Part shown: positions 26,506 to 35,714 of the stretch, piece by piece | Position numbering within the stretch: position 1 is the first letter of the stretch | How the letters are laid out: every line of letters starts with the position of its first letter | Assembly (NCBI GenBank): GCA_019746355.1 | Contig: JAIESC010000147.1 | Location: forward strand, 1-56,632 | DNA from: Xanthobacteraceae bacterium | GTDB taxonomy: Bacteria; Pseudomonadota; Alphaproteobacteria; Rhizobiales; Xanthobacteraceae | Direction of reading: 5' to 3' | Length of the DNA: 56,632 nucleotides | Notes under the pieces: model-generated | What the model was told of the DNA's origin: nothing | Databases searched by the model: none | The model's input: the letters and a program-made list of their open reading frames with translations, nothing else | Translations under genes and position numbers: made by a program

Positions 26506-27300
26506 ATGGGACCTCAAGCTGCCGCCAAAAACGACAACCAGATCACCAGCCAGATGACGCTCTCCGAGCGCGCCGATCATCTCGAGGAGCAGATGATGCA
26601 CGATCTCGAGCGGGTCGTGACCAAGTCGGTCCTGGCGAACCTGATGGACGGCCGGGTCGAGATGTCCGGTGGTGCGGCGCTTCAGTCCAAGTATCCCGGC
26701 AAGTATTTCAATATGGGCGAAGACCCGCGGCTGCCGAAGATGCCGGACAAGCCGACGCTGCTCGACTACTTCAAGTGCCGCTTCGCCTCGACCAACCATC
26801 TTCTGCAAAGCGGTGCGCTGGCGCTCAAGGCCGGCCACAGCGAGAAGGTGGTGCTGGCGTGCCTCCTGCACGACATCGCGGTGGTGAGCTTCATCCGCTG
26901 CGACCACGGCTACTGGGGCGCGCAGATGATCGCGCCCTATGTCGACGAGGAGGTCAGCGAAGCGATCCGCATGCACCAGGCGTTGCGGTTCTTCCCCGAC
27001 GAGTCGATGGGCTACAAGTATCCCGACATGTACCTGAAGTACTTTGGCCCGGACTATAAGCCCGAGCCCTACATCGTCGAGGAGTACAAGCGCGCCCGCG
27101 ACAGCAAGTACTATGAGACGTCGCGGCTGATTTGCGTGAACGACGTCTACGCCTTCGATCCCAACGCCCAGGTCAACCTCGAGCAGTTCGAGGACATCAT
27201 CGGCCGCAACTTCAGGCAGCCGAAGGAAGGGCTTGGCTGGGACAACAGCCCGTCCGCGCATATGTGGCGGACCATCATGTGGCCGACGCGGTTTCTGTAA
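26506..27300 (+). CDS. HD-domain metalloprotein, possible diiron oxygenase or phosphohydrolase
   Basis: The 264-residue protein has an HD signature: H98, H122-D123, H134, H157 and D213. The His-to-HD spacing and the two extra histidines recall the six-ligand set of HD diiron oxygenases (PhnZ, inositol oxygenase) as well as two-metal HD phosphohydrolases. There is no signal peptide or nucleotide-binding motif. GGAGAGG precedes the ATG. It stands alone, divergent from an ABC ATPase. The sequence supports a dinuclear metal site; substrate and chemistry are unknown. Confidence 0.8.
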   Translation: MGPQAAAKNDNQITSQMTLSERADHLEEQMMHDLERVVTKSVLANLMDGRVEMSGGAALQSKYPGKYFNMGEDPRLPKMPDKPTLLDYFKCRFASTNHLLQSGALALKAGHSEKVVLACLLHDIAVVSFIRCDHGYWGAQMIAPYVDEEVSEAIRMHQALRFFPDESMGYKYPDMYLKYFGPDYKPEPYIVEEYKRARDSKYYETSRLICVNDVYAFDPNAQVNLEQFEDIIGRNFRQPKEGLGWDNSPSAHMWRTIMWPTRFL

Positions 27301-27340
27301 GACGCGGTCCAATATCGCAGCAGCGAGTTATACAGCACTG

Positions 27341-27418
27341 GGTCCCCGCTTCCGCGGGGACGAACGGGGAGAGGGCTCGCCGAACCATCAGCCGTTCGAC
27401 CCCGCGGAAGCGGGGACC
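27341..27418. repeat. Palindromic repeat (GGTCCCCGC type)
   Basis: GGTCCCCGCTTCCGCGGGG (27341-27359) and its exact 19-bp reverse complement (27400-27418) enclose a 40-base spacer. It sits between the convergent HD-domain and dipeptidase genes and may terminate both. It is a third sequence family of intergenic palindromes in the window. Confidence 0.85.
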
Positions 27419-27473
27419 GACACAAACACCGAAGCTTCGATTTGAGTGTATCAGATACTCGTGACGGAGCGGG

Positions 27474-28556
27474 CTAAGGCTTGCCCCACGTCCGTTCCAG
27501 CACCCGCAGCCAGTTGCGATAGCAGAGCTTCTCGATCAGCGGCTCACCGTAGCCGCGCTTCCGCATCGCTTCGATGAGCACCGGAAGGCCTGCGGCATTG
27601 CCGAGCCCTTTCGGAACCATCGCGCCGTCGAAATCCGAGCCGAAGCCGACATTGTCCTCGCCGGCATGCTTGAGCATGTGCTCGGCGTGATCGATCACCA
27701 GCTCGACCGGCGTGTCTCTGTCCTGCCGCCCATCCTCGCGCAGGAAGCTCACCGCAAAATTTACGCCCACCATGCCGTCCGTTTCGCGGATCGCCGCCAA
27801 TTGCCGGTCGGTGAGATTGCGCGAGTGCGGGCTCAAGGCATGGGCGTTGGAATGCGTGGCAACCAGCGGCGCGTTGCTGAGCTCGGCGACGTCCCAGAAG
27901 CCCTTTTCGTTGAGATGCGAGAGGTCGATCAGGATATTCAGCCGGTTGCAGGCGCGAATAAGCTCCTTGCCGGGATCGGTCAGGCCCGGCCCCGTGTCGG
28001 GAGACGAGGGGCAGCGAAACGGCACGCCATGCCCGAACGCATTCGGCCGGCTCCACACCGGGCCGAGCGAGCGGAGCCCCGCCTGATGCAGCACGTCCAG
28101 GGTTTCGAGCTCGGGATCGATCGCCTCCGCGCCTTCGATATGCAGAACCGCGGCCAGTACGCCATGATCGATGCAATGGCGGATGTCCGCGACGTTGCGG
28201 CAGATGCGGACATTTCCGTCCGCCTCGCGTTCGATCCGGATCAGGATCGACGCCATGCTCCAGACGGCGGCCTGCGCGGTCGCGACATCGAGCGGCGGCG
28301 GCAACGGCGCGCCGGGAGCGGTGTCGAGGACCGGTGGCTCGTCCTTGCCGCGCCCGGCCGTGTTCCGGGGCGAGGGAACGAAGATCGCAAACAGGCCGCC
28401 GGCGAAGCCGCCCTGCCGCGCCATCGGCAGATCGAGCTGTCCCTTGCCCTCGCCGTGGAGGAATGCGCGCGGCGCGTCGGGCCCCTTGCGCTTCCACAGG
28501 CGCAGCAGCGCGTCGTTATGTCCGTCGAAGATCGGCACAGACCGGGATGAGCTCAT
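27474..28556 (-). CDS. Membrane dipeptidase (peptidase family M19)
   Basis: The ATG at 28556 gives 360 residues beginning MSSSRSVPIFDGHNDALLRLW, where the HND supplies the first zinc ligands of the M19 fold. Further marks are the metal-ligand region HIEGAEAIDPELE, IDLSHLNEKGFWDV, PLVATHSNAHAL and the signature GFGSDFDGAMVP. An in-frame TTG at 28577 is a poorer start. M19 enzymes hydrolyse dipeptides, including those with D-residues. No signal peptide is seen, so it is probably cytoplasmic. It is monocistronic. Confidence 0.92.
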   Translation of the reverse strand: MSSSRSVPIFDGHNDALLRLWKRKGPDAPRAFLHGEGKGQLDLPMARQGGFAGGLFAIFVPSPRNTAGRGKDEPPVLDTAPGAPLPPPLDVATAQAAVWSMASILIRIEREADGNVRICRNVADIRHCIDHGVLAAVLHIEGAEAIDPELETLDVLHQAGLRSLGPVWSRPNAFGHGVPFRCPSSPDTGPGLTDPGKELIRACNRLNILIDLSHLNEKGFWDVAELSNAPLVATHSNAHALSPHSRNLTDRQLAAIRETDGMVGVNFAVSFLREDGRQDRDTPVELVIDHAEHMLKHAGEDNVGFGSDFDGAMVPKGLGNAAGLPVLIEAMRKRGYGEPLIEKLCYRNWLRVLERTWGKP

Positions 28557-28719
28557 TGCAAAGTCCAGGTTAAGCAATGGAACCGATGGGCGAAGCGGAA
28601 GATTTGGTCAAGAAGGGCGGTTGCGTCATGAAATTGCGGCCGTCACCGGTATTTTATCAAGGCTGTCGGGGTCGAGCCGAAAAGGCGTTACACGCCGGGC
28701 CTGGCCAATGCGATAATCC

Positions 28720-28731
28720 TTAGATATCTAA
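28720..28731. promoter_or_regulatory. 12-bp palindrome upstream of the P450 gene
   Basis: TTAGATATCTAA is a perfect palindrome 25 bp before the P450 start codon, just after a GATAAT box (28712-28717) that could be a -10 element. CCAATG (28705-28710) and CATTGG (28733-28738) flank it. An operator for a dimeric repressor is plausible; no regulator gene is nearby. Confidence 0.4.
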
Positions 28732-28756
28732 CCATTGGAAAACAGTGGAGCTTCCA

Positions 28757-30004
28757 ATGTCCACGCTCACCGCATTCGACCGTCTCGCCGAACTCGACCG
28801 CCGCAACGTCGTCGACGTTGATCTCGGCAGCGACGAGTTCAAGGCCAACGCCCACGCCCACATGGCCGAATGGGCGCGCCGCCCGCCGTTCTACGTGCTC
28901 GGCAAGGGCCCGCCCCAGGTCGTGGTCGGCCGCTATGCCGACGTGCACAGGGTGTTCTCCGACACCGAAACCTTCGCCTCCGAGATGCCCAAGGGGCCGG
29001 GCTGGGAGCAATTCCACAAGTTCATGGACGCGCAGTTCGTCACGCAGATGGACGGCGCCCAGCATGTGAGGCTTCGCCGCCTGCTGATGCCGGCGTTCTC
29101 GTCACGCCGGATCGAGCAGTTGCAGGCCAGCATCGCGACGATCATCGAACGGATGCTCGACCGGATCGAGGCGAAAGGGCCGAACTTCGACGGCATGAAG
29201 GACCTCGGCGCGAACCTGGTGGTGGATGCGCTGCTCGAAGCCATGATCAACATGGATCCGCGGCGGAAGGCCATATTTGTCGCGTTCCACGACGTGTTGC
29301 CGGCGACCACCTACACCAAGCCCGGCGAGCCGTTCCCGGAAGAGTGCCGGACCGCCATGCAGCGCGTGATGGAAGAGATCGAGGTCATCATTCAGGAGCG
29401 GCGGGTCAAGCCGCATTCCGACTTCATCAGCGATCTGGTCAACGCCCGCGAGGCCGGCGACAAGCTCACCGACAAGGAACTGTTCGATCAGATTTTCGGG
29501 CTTGCCGGCGGCTCGCTGTCGGCCACCAGCCGCGCGGCCGGCGGCGCTCTCCTGCTGCTCTACACCCACGACGACCAGCGGCAGCAGTTGATCGACAATC
29601 CGGAGCTCATTCCGGATGCGCTCGAAGAATGCCTGCGCCTCGGCAGCAACGGCTATTTCACCTTCCCGCGGGTCGCCACGAAAGACACCGAGGTCGGTGG
29701 CACGCGCATCCTCAAGGGCATGGTGGTGCGGCCGTCGCCGCTGTCGCCCAACTACGATCCGGACGTGTTTCCCGATCCGCTGCGGTTCGACATCCACCGG
29801 AAGCCCAAGCGCATCCTGTCGTTCGGCGCGGGCCCGCATCACTGCGTCGGCAACATCCTCGGCCGCACGGCCATCAGCATCGCGATCAAACGGCTGCTGG
29901 CGCGCTTCCCGAAGGCGCGTCTGGCCGACCCGAACTTCACGCCGGTCTATCGTGGTGCGGTCGGCGAGTTGCGGCTGCAAAGTCTGCCGATGGTGACGCA
30001 CTGA
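28757..30004 (+). CDS. Cytochrome P450
   Basis: The ATG at 28757 follows GGAG and gives 415 residues. The heme loop is FGAGPHHCVG with Cys363 as axial ligand, the K-helix ExxR is E291-R294, and the ERR-triad region FPDPLRFDI is normal. The I-helix reads GGSLSATSRAAG: Ser255-Ala256 stand where nearly all P450s have an acid followed by Thr. It is a soluble bacterial class-I type that needs a ferredoxin and reductase, neither of which is adjacent. Three Bug receptor genes follow on the same strand. Confidence 0.94.
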   Translation: MSTLTAFDRLAELDRRNVVDVDLGSDEFKANAHAHMAEWARRPPFYVLGKGPPQVVVGRYADVHRVFSDTETFASEMPKGPGWEQFHKFMDAQFVTQMDGAQHVRLRRLLMPAFSSRRIEQLQASIATIIERMLDRIEAKGPNFDGMKDLGANLVVDALLEAMINMDPRRKAIFVAFHDVLPATTYTKPGEPFPEECRTAMQRVMEEIEVIIQERRVKPHSDFISDLVNAREAGDKLTDKELFDQIFGLAGGSLSATSRAAGGALLLLYTHDDQRQQLIDNPELIPDALEECLRLGSNGYFTFPRVATKDTEVGGTRILKGMVVRPSPLSPNYDPDVFPDPLRFDIHRKPKRILSFGAGPHHCVGNILGRTAISIAIKRLLARFPKARLADPNFTPVYRGAVGELRLQSLPMVTH

Positions 30005-30060
30005 CGTTGACCGCCGCGTAGCAACACCGGCGCAAATAAGAAGGCAGCCCAGGGGACGCC

Positions 30061-31026
30061 ATGACGTTGCGGTGTGCATTGTCTGTCCTCGCCGTTCTCG
30101 CGGTTTCGACCGCGGCCGAGGCTCAGGCTCCGTATCCCAGCCAGGCCGTCCGTATCGTTGTGCCTTATGCGCCCGGCGGCGTGCCGGACACTGTCGCGCG
30201 CTTTGTTGCCGCCAAGCTGCAGGCCCGCATCGGCCAGTCGGTGGTGGTGGAGAACCGCGCCGGCGGCAACGGCAGCGTCGCCGCCTCCGCCATCGCCGCG
30301 GCACCCGCCGATGGTTACACGCTGATGGTCACCGACAGCGCCATGCTCTCGGTCAATCCGCTGTTCCTGACCCAGCTCTCCTACAATCCCCAGAAGGACT
30401 TCGTGCCGGTGGCGCTGCTGGCGCGCGCGCCGATTTTCCTCGCCGTGCATTCGGATGTGCCGGTGTGGAACCTTCGCGAGTTCATTGACCACGTGAAAGC
30501 GCGGCCGGGACAACTCACCTACGGCTCCTCGGGCGTCGGCAGCACGCATCACCTGACCATGGAGGCGATGAAGGCCGCGCTCGGCCTCAACATCACCCAC
30601 GTGCCCTATCGCGGCACCGGCCAGTCGGTGCCGGCCTTGCTCGGCGGACATGTGCAGGCGCTGTTCTCCGCCTATCCGTCGCTCAAGGGCGCGGTCGAGA
30701 CCAGCCGCGTGAAGCTTCTTGCCACCAACGGCGCGCAACGTTCGCCGCTCGCGCCGGACGTGCCGTCGCTCGCCGAAATCATTCCGGGATTCGACCTGAT
30801 CACGCTGATCGGGATGTATGCCCGGGCCGGCACGCCGTCCGCGGTGGTTGAAAAGATCGCAGCGGAAGCCGTTGCGGTCGTGAAGGAGGCCGACGTGGTG
30901 CCGCAATTCGCGGCGCTCGGTATGGAGCCCGCAGGCGAGGGGCCGGCTGCCTTTGCCCGGACCATCGATGCCGAGATCGCGCGCGTCACCAGGGTCGTCG
31001 AGGGCGCCGGAATCAAGCCGCAGTGA
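30061..31026 (+). CDS. Bug-type solute receptor
   Basis: The 321-residue periplasmic receptor has a signal peptide ending near AEAQA, then the Bug motifs VRIVVPYAPGGVPDT, VVVENRAGGNGSVA and HVPYRGTGQSVPALLGGHV. It closely resembles the next gene, sharing long blocks such as GSSGVGS and MEAMKAALGL, so the two arose by tandem duplication. It is 56 bp downstream of the P450 gene and may capture the P450 substrate or a related acid; that link is positional only. Confidence 0.9.
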   Translation: MTLRCALSVLAVLAVSTAAEAQAPYPSQAVRIVVPYAPGGVPDTVARFVAAKLQARIGQSVVVENRAGGNGSVAASAIAAAPADGYTLMVTDSAMLSVNPLFLTQLSYNPQKDFVPVALLARAPIFLAVHSDVPVWNLREFIDHVKARPGQLTYGSSGVGSTHHLTMEAMKAALGLNITHVPYRGTGQSVPALLGGHVQALFSAYPSLKGAVETSRVKLLATNGAQRSPLAPDVPSLAEIIPGFDLITLIGMYARAGTPSAVVEKIAAEAVAVVKEADVVPQFAALGMEPAGEGPAAFARTIDAEIARVTRVVEGAGIKPQ

Positions 31027-31086
31027 CGCCAAGGCGGACTTGCTGCTACAACAGCGGCAACCAGACCTGATCCCGAGGGGAATGCC

Positions 31087-32064
31087 ATGATCCGCCGCGC
31101 CGCCGCAGCACTTGCTGCGCTTCTTGTCCTGCCGCTGTTTGCCTTGCCGCTCACCGCGCAGGCGCAGGGCCAGTATCCGAGCCAGCCGATCAAGCTGATC
31201 GTGCCCTACGCGGCCGGCGGCCTGCCCGACACCACGGCACGCATCGTCGGCGTCCGTCTGCAGGAGAAGATCGGCCAGTCGGTCGTGGTCGAGAACCGGC
31301 CGGGCGGTGCGGGCAGCGTCGCGGTCAACGCGCTCAATACCGCGCCCGCCGACGGCTATACGTTGATGGTCACCGACGGCGCGACCGTCACCATCAATCC
31401 GGCGCTGTTCAAGTCGCTGTCCTACACCGCCAGGGACGTACCGGGCGTGGCGCTGCTCGGCCGCGCGCCGCTGTTTCTGGTGGCGCATGCCGACGTGCCG
31501 GCGAATTCGCTCAAGGAGTTCGTCGCCTACGTGAAGGCCAATCCGGGCAAGGTGAACTACGGCTCCTCCGGCGTCGGCAGCGCGCATCATCTCTCCATGG
31601 AGGCCATGAAGGCCGCGCTGGGCCTCGACATGACGCATGTGCCGTATCGCGGCACCGGCCAGTCGGTGCCGGCGCTGCTCGGCGGCCATGTGCCGGTGAT
31701 CTTCTCGGCCTATCCCTCGCTCGCCGCCGCCATCGCCGACAAACGGGTGAAGCTGCTCGCGACCAACGGCGCGCAGCCATCACCGCAGGCGCCGGACGTG
31801 CCGCCGCTCGCCTCGGTGATCCCGGGCTTCGATCTCGCGACCATGGTCGGCATTTTCGCCCGCGCCGGCACGCCGTCAGCGATCACCGACAAGATCGCGG
31901 CCGAGGCGATCGCCGTGGTGAAGATGCCCGAGACGCAGAAGCAGCTTGCGGCGGCCGGCATCGAGCCGGCCGGCGAGGGGACCGCGGCGTTTCGGAAATA
32001 TCTCGCCGCCGAGGCCGATTATGTCGGCAAGCTGATCGCGACCGCCGGAATCAAGGTGGAGTAG
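31087..32064 (+). CDS. Bug-type solute receptor (tandem paralogue)
   Basis: This 325-residue receptor has a signal peptide cleaved near TAQAQG, the Bug first-lobe motif IKLIVPYAAGGLPDT, VVVENRPGGAGSVA, and HVPYRGTGQSVPALLGGHV shared exactly with the preceding gene. GAGGGG precedes the ATG. The pair differs mainly in surface segments, which suggests different ligands or redundancy after duplication. No TctAB permease follows; the next gene is a third receptor. Confidence 0.9.
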   Translation: MIRRAAAALAALLVLPLFALPLTAQAQGQYPSQPIKLIVPYAAGGLPDTTARIVGVRLQEKIGQSVVVENRPGGAGSVAVNALNTAPADGYTLMVTDGATVTINPALFKSLSYTARDVPGVALLGRAPLFLVAHADVPANSLKEFVAYVKANPGKVNYGSSGVGSAHHLSMEAMKAALGLDMTHVPYRGTGQSVPALLGGHVPVIFSAYPSLAAAIADKRVKLLATNGAQPSPQAPDVPPLASVIPGFDLATMVGIFARAGTPSAITDKIAAEAIAVVKMPETQKQLAAAGIEPAGEGTAAFRKYLAAEADYVGKLIATAGIKVE

Positions 32065-32138
32065 GGCGGCCGGCAAGAAGCCAAATGGGAATGCGATGGG
32101 ACTGCGCGGATGATTCCATGACCTGATCGGAGAGCGGC

Positions 32139-33119
32139 ATGACCCGGCGTGTTCGGACGGCAGCGCTTGTTTTCGTGGTTGCGGCTTGGCCGTTCGCAGC
32201 CCACGCCCAGAATTATCCAAACCGGCCGATCGTCATGGTCGTGCCGTTCGCCGCCGGCGGCACGTTCGACGTCATGGGCCGCATCATAGCGCCGCGCATG
32301 AGCGAACTCCTTGGCCAGCAGGTGGTGGTCGAGAACACTACAGGGGCGGGCGGCATCATCGGCGTGCAGCGCGTGATGAATGCCGCGCCCGACGGCTACA
32401 CCCTGCTGCTTGGCTCGACCGGCACCCACGCCTACAATCAGTCCATCTACAGGAAACGCCGCTACGATGCGGTGACCGACTTCGCCCCGGTCACGCTGTG
32501 GTCGGAGCAGCCGATGGTTCTCGAGGTGCGCAAGGACCTCTCCGCCAGCACCATTCCCGAGTTCGCCGCGCTCTTGAAGTCGAACGGCGCGAAGATGCAG
32601 TACGGTTCGGCCGGCGCGGGCTCCACCACGCATCTCGCCTGCTCGCTGCTCAACTCCGAGATCGGCGTCAACGTCACGCACGTGCCCTATCGCGGCTCGG
32701 CGCCTGCGGCCAACGACCTGATCAGCGGCCAGATCGATTATCTCTGCGGCAACCTCGGCGCGGCGGCCCCGCTCATCATGGGCAAGCAGGTGAAGGCGAT
32801 CGCGGTGCTGTCGAAGGGCCGCTCGCCGCTGATGCCCGACCTCGCCAGTGCCCATGAGCAGGGGCTGAAGGACTTCGACGTCACCACCTGGACCGCGTTC
32901 TTCCTGCCCAAAGGTACGCCGAAGCCGATCGTCGACAAGCTGAACGAGGTCACCCACGCGGCCATGGAAACGCCACTGGTAAAACAGCGCATGCTGGAGA
33001 GCGGCGTCACCGGCGTGGGCCCTGAGCGGCGCTCGCCGGAATACCTCGCGAAGTTCGTCGCCGACGAGGTCGCCCGCTGGGAAGGCCCGATCAAATCCGG
33101 CGGGCTTCAGGTCGACTGA
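32139..33119 (+). CDS. Bug-type solute receptor
   Basis: The 326-residue protein has a signal peptide ending FAAHAQN and the Bug motifs IVMVVPFAAGGTFDV, VVVENTTGAGGIIG, APDGYTLLLGSTGTHA and HVPYRGSAPAANDLISG. It belongs to a different subgroup from the tandem pair just upstream, so it is not a third copy of that duplication. GGAGAG precedes the ATG. It ends the P450-receptor series; the next genes (LemA, DUF2207) are unrelated in function. Confidence 0.9.
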   Translation: MTRRVRTAALVFVVAAWPFAAHAQNYPNRPIVMVVPFAAGGTFDVMGRIIAPRMSELLGQQVVVENTTGAGGIIGVQRVMNAAPDGYTLLLGSTGTHAYNQSIYRKRRYDAVTDFAPVTLWSEQPMVLEVRKDLSASTIPEFAALLKSNGAKMQYGSAGAGSTTHLACSLLNSEIGVNVTHVPYRGSAPAANDLISGQIDYLCGNLGAAAPLIMGKQVKAIAVLSKGRSPLMPDLASAHEQGLKDFDVTTWTAFFLPKGTPKPIVDKLNEVTHAAMETPLVKQRMLESGVTGVGPERRSPEYLAKFVADEVARWEGPIKSGGLQVD

Positions 33120-33232
33120 TCTCCTGAACCTTCCGCTCCCTTGGTGCGACCAATCCGCACGGGTCTGTGCCGATTGAACGGGACGTGGAATGCATTGCCT
33201 GGGCGCAGGCCGCGGGCCGAGAGAAGATCATC

Positions 33233-33787
33233 ATGCGAGCCGAGTGGATTGCCGTCGCGGTTCTGGTCGCAGTCGGCCTCTATGCCATCGTCGTCTTCAA
33301 CCGGCTGATCCGCGCCCGCAACCTCGTGCGCGAGGGCTGGAGCGGCATCGACGTGCAGTTGCTTCGTCGCAGCGACCTCATCCCCAATCTGGTCGAGACC
33401 GTCAAAGGCTATGCCGGCCACGAGCGCGCGCTGTTCGCGGACATTGCAACGAAGCGCACGCAGGCGCTGAACGCGAGCGGCGTGACCGGCCGCGCGGCGG
33501 CCGAGCAGCATCTGCAGGCTTCGGTCCGCAGGATGCTCGCCGTGGCCGAGGCCTATCCGGAGCTGAAGGCCAGCCAGAATTTTCTCGAATTGCAGAAGCA
33601 GCTCGCCGAGCTGGAAGACCAGCTGCAACTCGCGCGGCGCTACTACAACGGTACGGTCCGCGATTACAACATCGGCATCCAGTCGTTTCCCGACCTGCTG
33701 CTCGCGCGGATTTTCGGATTCCGCGAGGAGCCGTATTTCGAGACCGACGACACCGCGGTTCCGTCGGTTCAATTGGCGAGTGCCTGA
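33233..33787 (+). CDS. lemA: LemA family protein
   Basis: The ATG at 33233 after GAGAAGA gives 184 residues starting with an N-terminal membrane helix (AVAVLVAVGLYAIVVFNRL). The LemA core follows: RNLVREGWSGIDVQLLRRSDLIPNLV, split here as REGWSGIDVQL and RRSDLIPNLVETVKGYAGHE, then ARRYYNGTVRDYNIGIQSFP. LemA proteins are membrane-anchored, helical, and of unresolved function. It directly precedes a DUF2207 gene, with the next ATG one base after the stop; the two families are commonly paired. Confidence 0.94.
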   Translation: MRAEWIAVAVLVAVGLYAIVVFNRLIRARNLVREGWSGIDVQLLRRSDLIPNLVETVKGYAGHERALFADIATKRTQALNASGVTGRAAAEQHLQASVRRMLAVAEAYPELKASQNFLELQKQLAELEDQLQLARRYYNGTVRDYNIGIQSFPDLLLARIFGFREEPYFETDDTAVPSVQLASA

Positions 33788-33788
33788 A

Positions 33789-35705
33789 ATGATTTTCAGA
33801 AGGCTTTTGCTTGCGGCCCTGCTGTTGGCGGCCGCGCTGACGCAAGCCTTGGCTGAAGAACGCATCGAGCGCTTCATCAGCGATGTCGATGTGCAGAAGA
33901 ACGGCGACCTGATCGTCACCGAATCGATCCAGGTCTGGGCCGAAGGCCGCCAGATCAGGCGCGGCATCCTGCGCGACTTTCCGACGACCTATCGCCGCGC
34001 CGACGGCTCGCGCGTCGAGGTCGGCTTCGACATCCTGTCCGTGACGCTCGACGGCGCTCATGAGGACTACGTCACCGAGCGGATGGCGAACGGCGTGCGC
34101 ATGCGCATCGGCAGCGCCGGCCGCACCATCAACACCGGCTCGCATCGCTACGTCATCAAATACCGCACCACGCGCCAGATCGGCTTCTTCGAGAAATACG
34201 ACGAGCTTTACTGGAACGCGACCGGCACCGGCTGGACATTTCCGATCTATGTAGCCGAGGCACGCATTCGCCTGCCGGAGGACGTGCCGATCATGCAAAG
34301 CGCGATCTACACCGGCCCGCATGGCGCGCACGGCCGCGACGCGGCCGTGGTCGAGCAGAAGGCGGGGTATATCGTCTTTCGCACGACGAGGCCGCTGCCG
34401 GTTGCGAACGGGCTCACGGTCGCCGCCGGCTGGGCGAAGGGCGTGGTGCACGAGCCCACGCAGATGCAGAAGATCGAGGCGATGCTGAAGGACGATCCGG
34501 CGCTGCTCACCGCGGGCGTCGGCGGCGGGCTGGTGATCGGTTTCTATCTCATCGCCTGGTTCCTGGTCGGCCGCGATCCGCGCAAGGGCACGGTCATCCC
34601 GCTGTTCGGTCCGCCCAAGGGTATGTCGGCGGCCGGCGTCGGCTTCGTCCATCGCATGGGCATGGACGACCGTACCTTTGCGGCGTCGATCGTCGGGCTC
34701 GGCGTCAACGGCCGTCTCAAGCTGTTCGACCGCGGCCACAGCCAGGTGCTGCACCAGCAGAGGAACGGCAAGCCCGCGGACCTGGCCGAGCAGGCGGTGG
34801 AGGCGGCCCTGTTCGCCGGCGCCGCAACGTTGGAGCTCGACGATCGCAATCACGAGACCATCTCCGACGCACGAGACGAGCTGCACAAGGCGCTGAAGCG
34901 CAGCTACGGCGGTTTGTTCCGCAACAACTTCTGGGCCTCCGGCATAGGTCTTGCCGGCGGGATGGCCGCAACCGCGGCGATCATCCTGAGCTACAGCGAC
35001 AGCTACAGCGCGGTGGTGCCCGGCATTTGCGCCGGCATCCTCATTCCGCTCATTCCGCTGATGATCGCCGCGGGCCTGATCCGCTCCGGCTGGCAGGACG
35101 GTGGCGGCCGCGGCCGCAATCGCGTGCTGATCGGACTCGCGGTGGCGATCGTCGCCGTCGCGATCGGCGTCGCCATTCTGTCCGCCAACATCGGCTTCGG
35201 GCCGGCGGTTTGGCCGGCGATGGTGCCCTATGCGTTGGCGGCGCTCGGCTCGCTCGGCTTCCGCTGGCTGCAGGCGCCGAACAAGCAAGGCCGCGGCGTC
35301 ATGGACCAGATCGCCGGCTTCAAGCAGTACCTCAGCGTCGCCGAGGAAGACCGGCTCGAGTTCCTCAATCCGCCGAAGAAAACACCCGAGCTGTTCGAGC
35401 GCTTCCTGCCTTACGCCATCGCGCTCCATGTCGAGAACAGTTGGGCCAACCGCTTCACCGGCGTGCTGGCGGCGGCCGGCGTCGGCGCTGCGGTGTCGTC
35501 CTGGTACAGCGGCGGCAATTTCAGCGCCGATCGCATCGAGTCGTTCACCGGGCGCGTCAGCGACAACCTCTCGCGCACCATTGCGTCGGCCTCGACACCG
35601 CCGGGATCGAGCGGCGGCAGCAGCGGCGGTTCCTCCAGCGGCGGCAGCAGCGGTGGCGGCTCCTCGGGCGGCGGCGGAGGCGGTGGCGGCGGCTCCGGCT
35701 GGTGA
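33789..35705 (+). CDS. DUF2207 membrane protein with glycine/serine-rich tail
   Basis: From the ATG at 33789 the protein has 638 residues: a signal peptide cleaved near QALAE, an extracytoplasmic DUF2207 domain (IERFISDVDVQKNGDLIVTE, DFPTTYRRADG), a membrane helix near 235-255, a cytoplasmic segment, further helices near 380-430 and 460-505, and a C-terminal tail of Gly and Ser ending GGSGW. The tail is typical of this family. It pairs with LemA just upstream; the joint role is unknown, with envelope stress or protein quality control suggested for relatives. A GTG at 33780 is an alternative start. Confidence 0.9.
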   Translation: MIFRRLLLAALLLAAALTQALAEERIERFISDVDVQKNGDLIVTESIQVWAEGRQIRRGILRDFPTTYRRADGSRVEVGFDILSVTLDGAHEDYVTERMANGVRMRIGSAGRTINTGSHRYVIKYRTTRQIGFFEKYDELYWNATGTGWTFPIYVAEARIRLPEDVPIMQSAIYTGPHGAHGRDAAVVEQKAGYIVFRTTRPLPVANGLTVAAGWAKGVVHEPTQMQKIEAMLKDDPALLTAGVGGGLVIGFYLIAWFLVGRDPRKGTVIPLFGPPKGMSAAGVGFVHRMGMDDRTFAASIVGLGVNGRLKLFDRGHSQVLHQQRNGKPADLAEQAVEAALFAGAATLELDDRNHETISDARDELHKALKRSYGGLFRNNFWASGIGLAGGMAATAAIILSYSDSYSAVVPGICAGILIPLIPLMIAAGLIRSGWQDGGGRGRNRVLIGLAVAIVAVAIGVAILSANIGFGPAVWPAMVPYALAALGSLGFRWLQAPNKQGRGVMDQIAGFKQYLSVAEEDRLEFLNPPKKTPELFERFLPYAIALHVENSWANRFTGVLAAAGVGAAVSSWYSGGNFSADRIESFTGRVSDNLSRTIASASTPPGSSGGSSGGSSSGGSSGGGSSGGGGGGGGGSGW

Positions 35706-35714
35706 TGCAAGGAA

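Noticed and set aside
27301..27473. A small gene in the open frames across the GGTCCCCGC repeat
   Set aside because: The frames translate only repeat sequence and lack ribosome sites.
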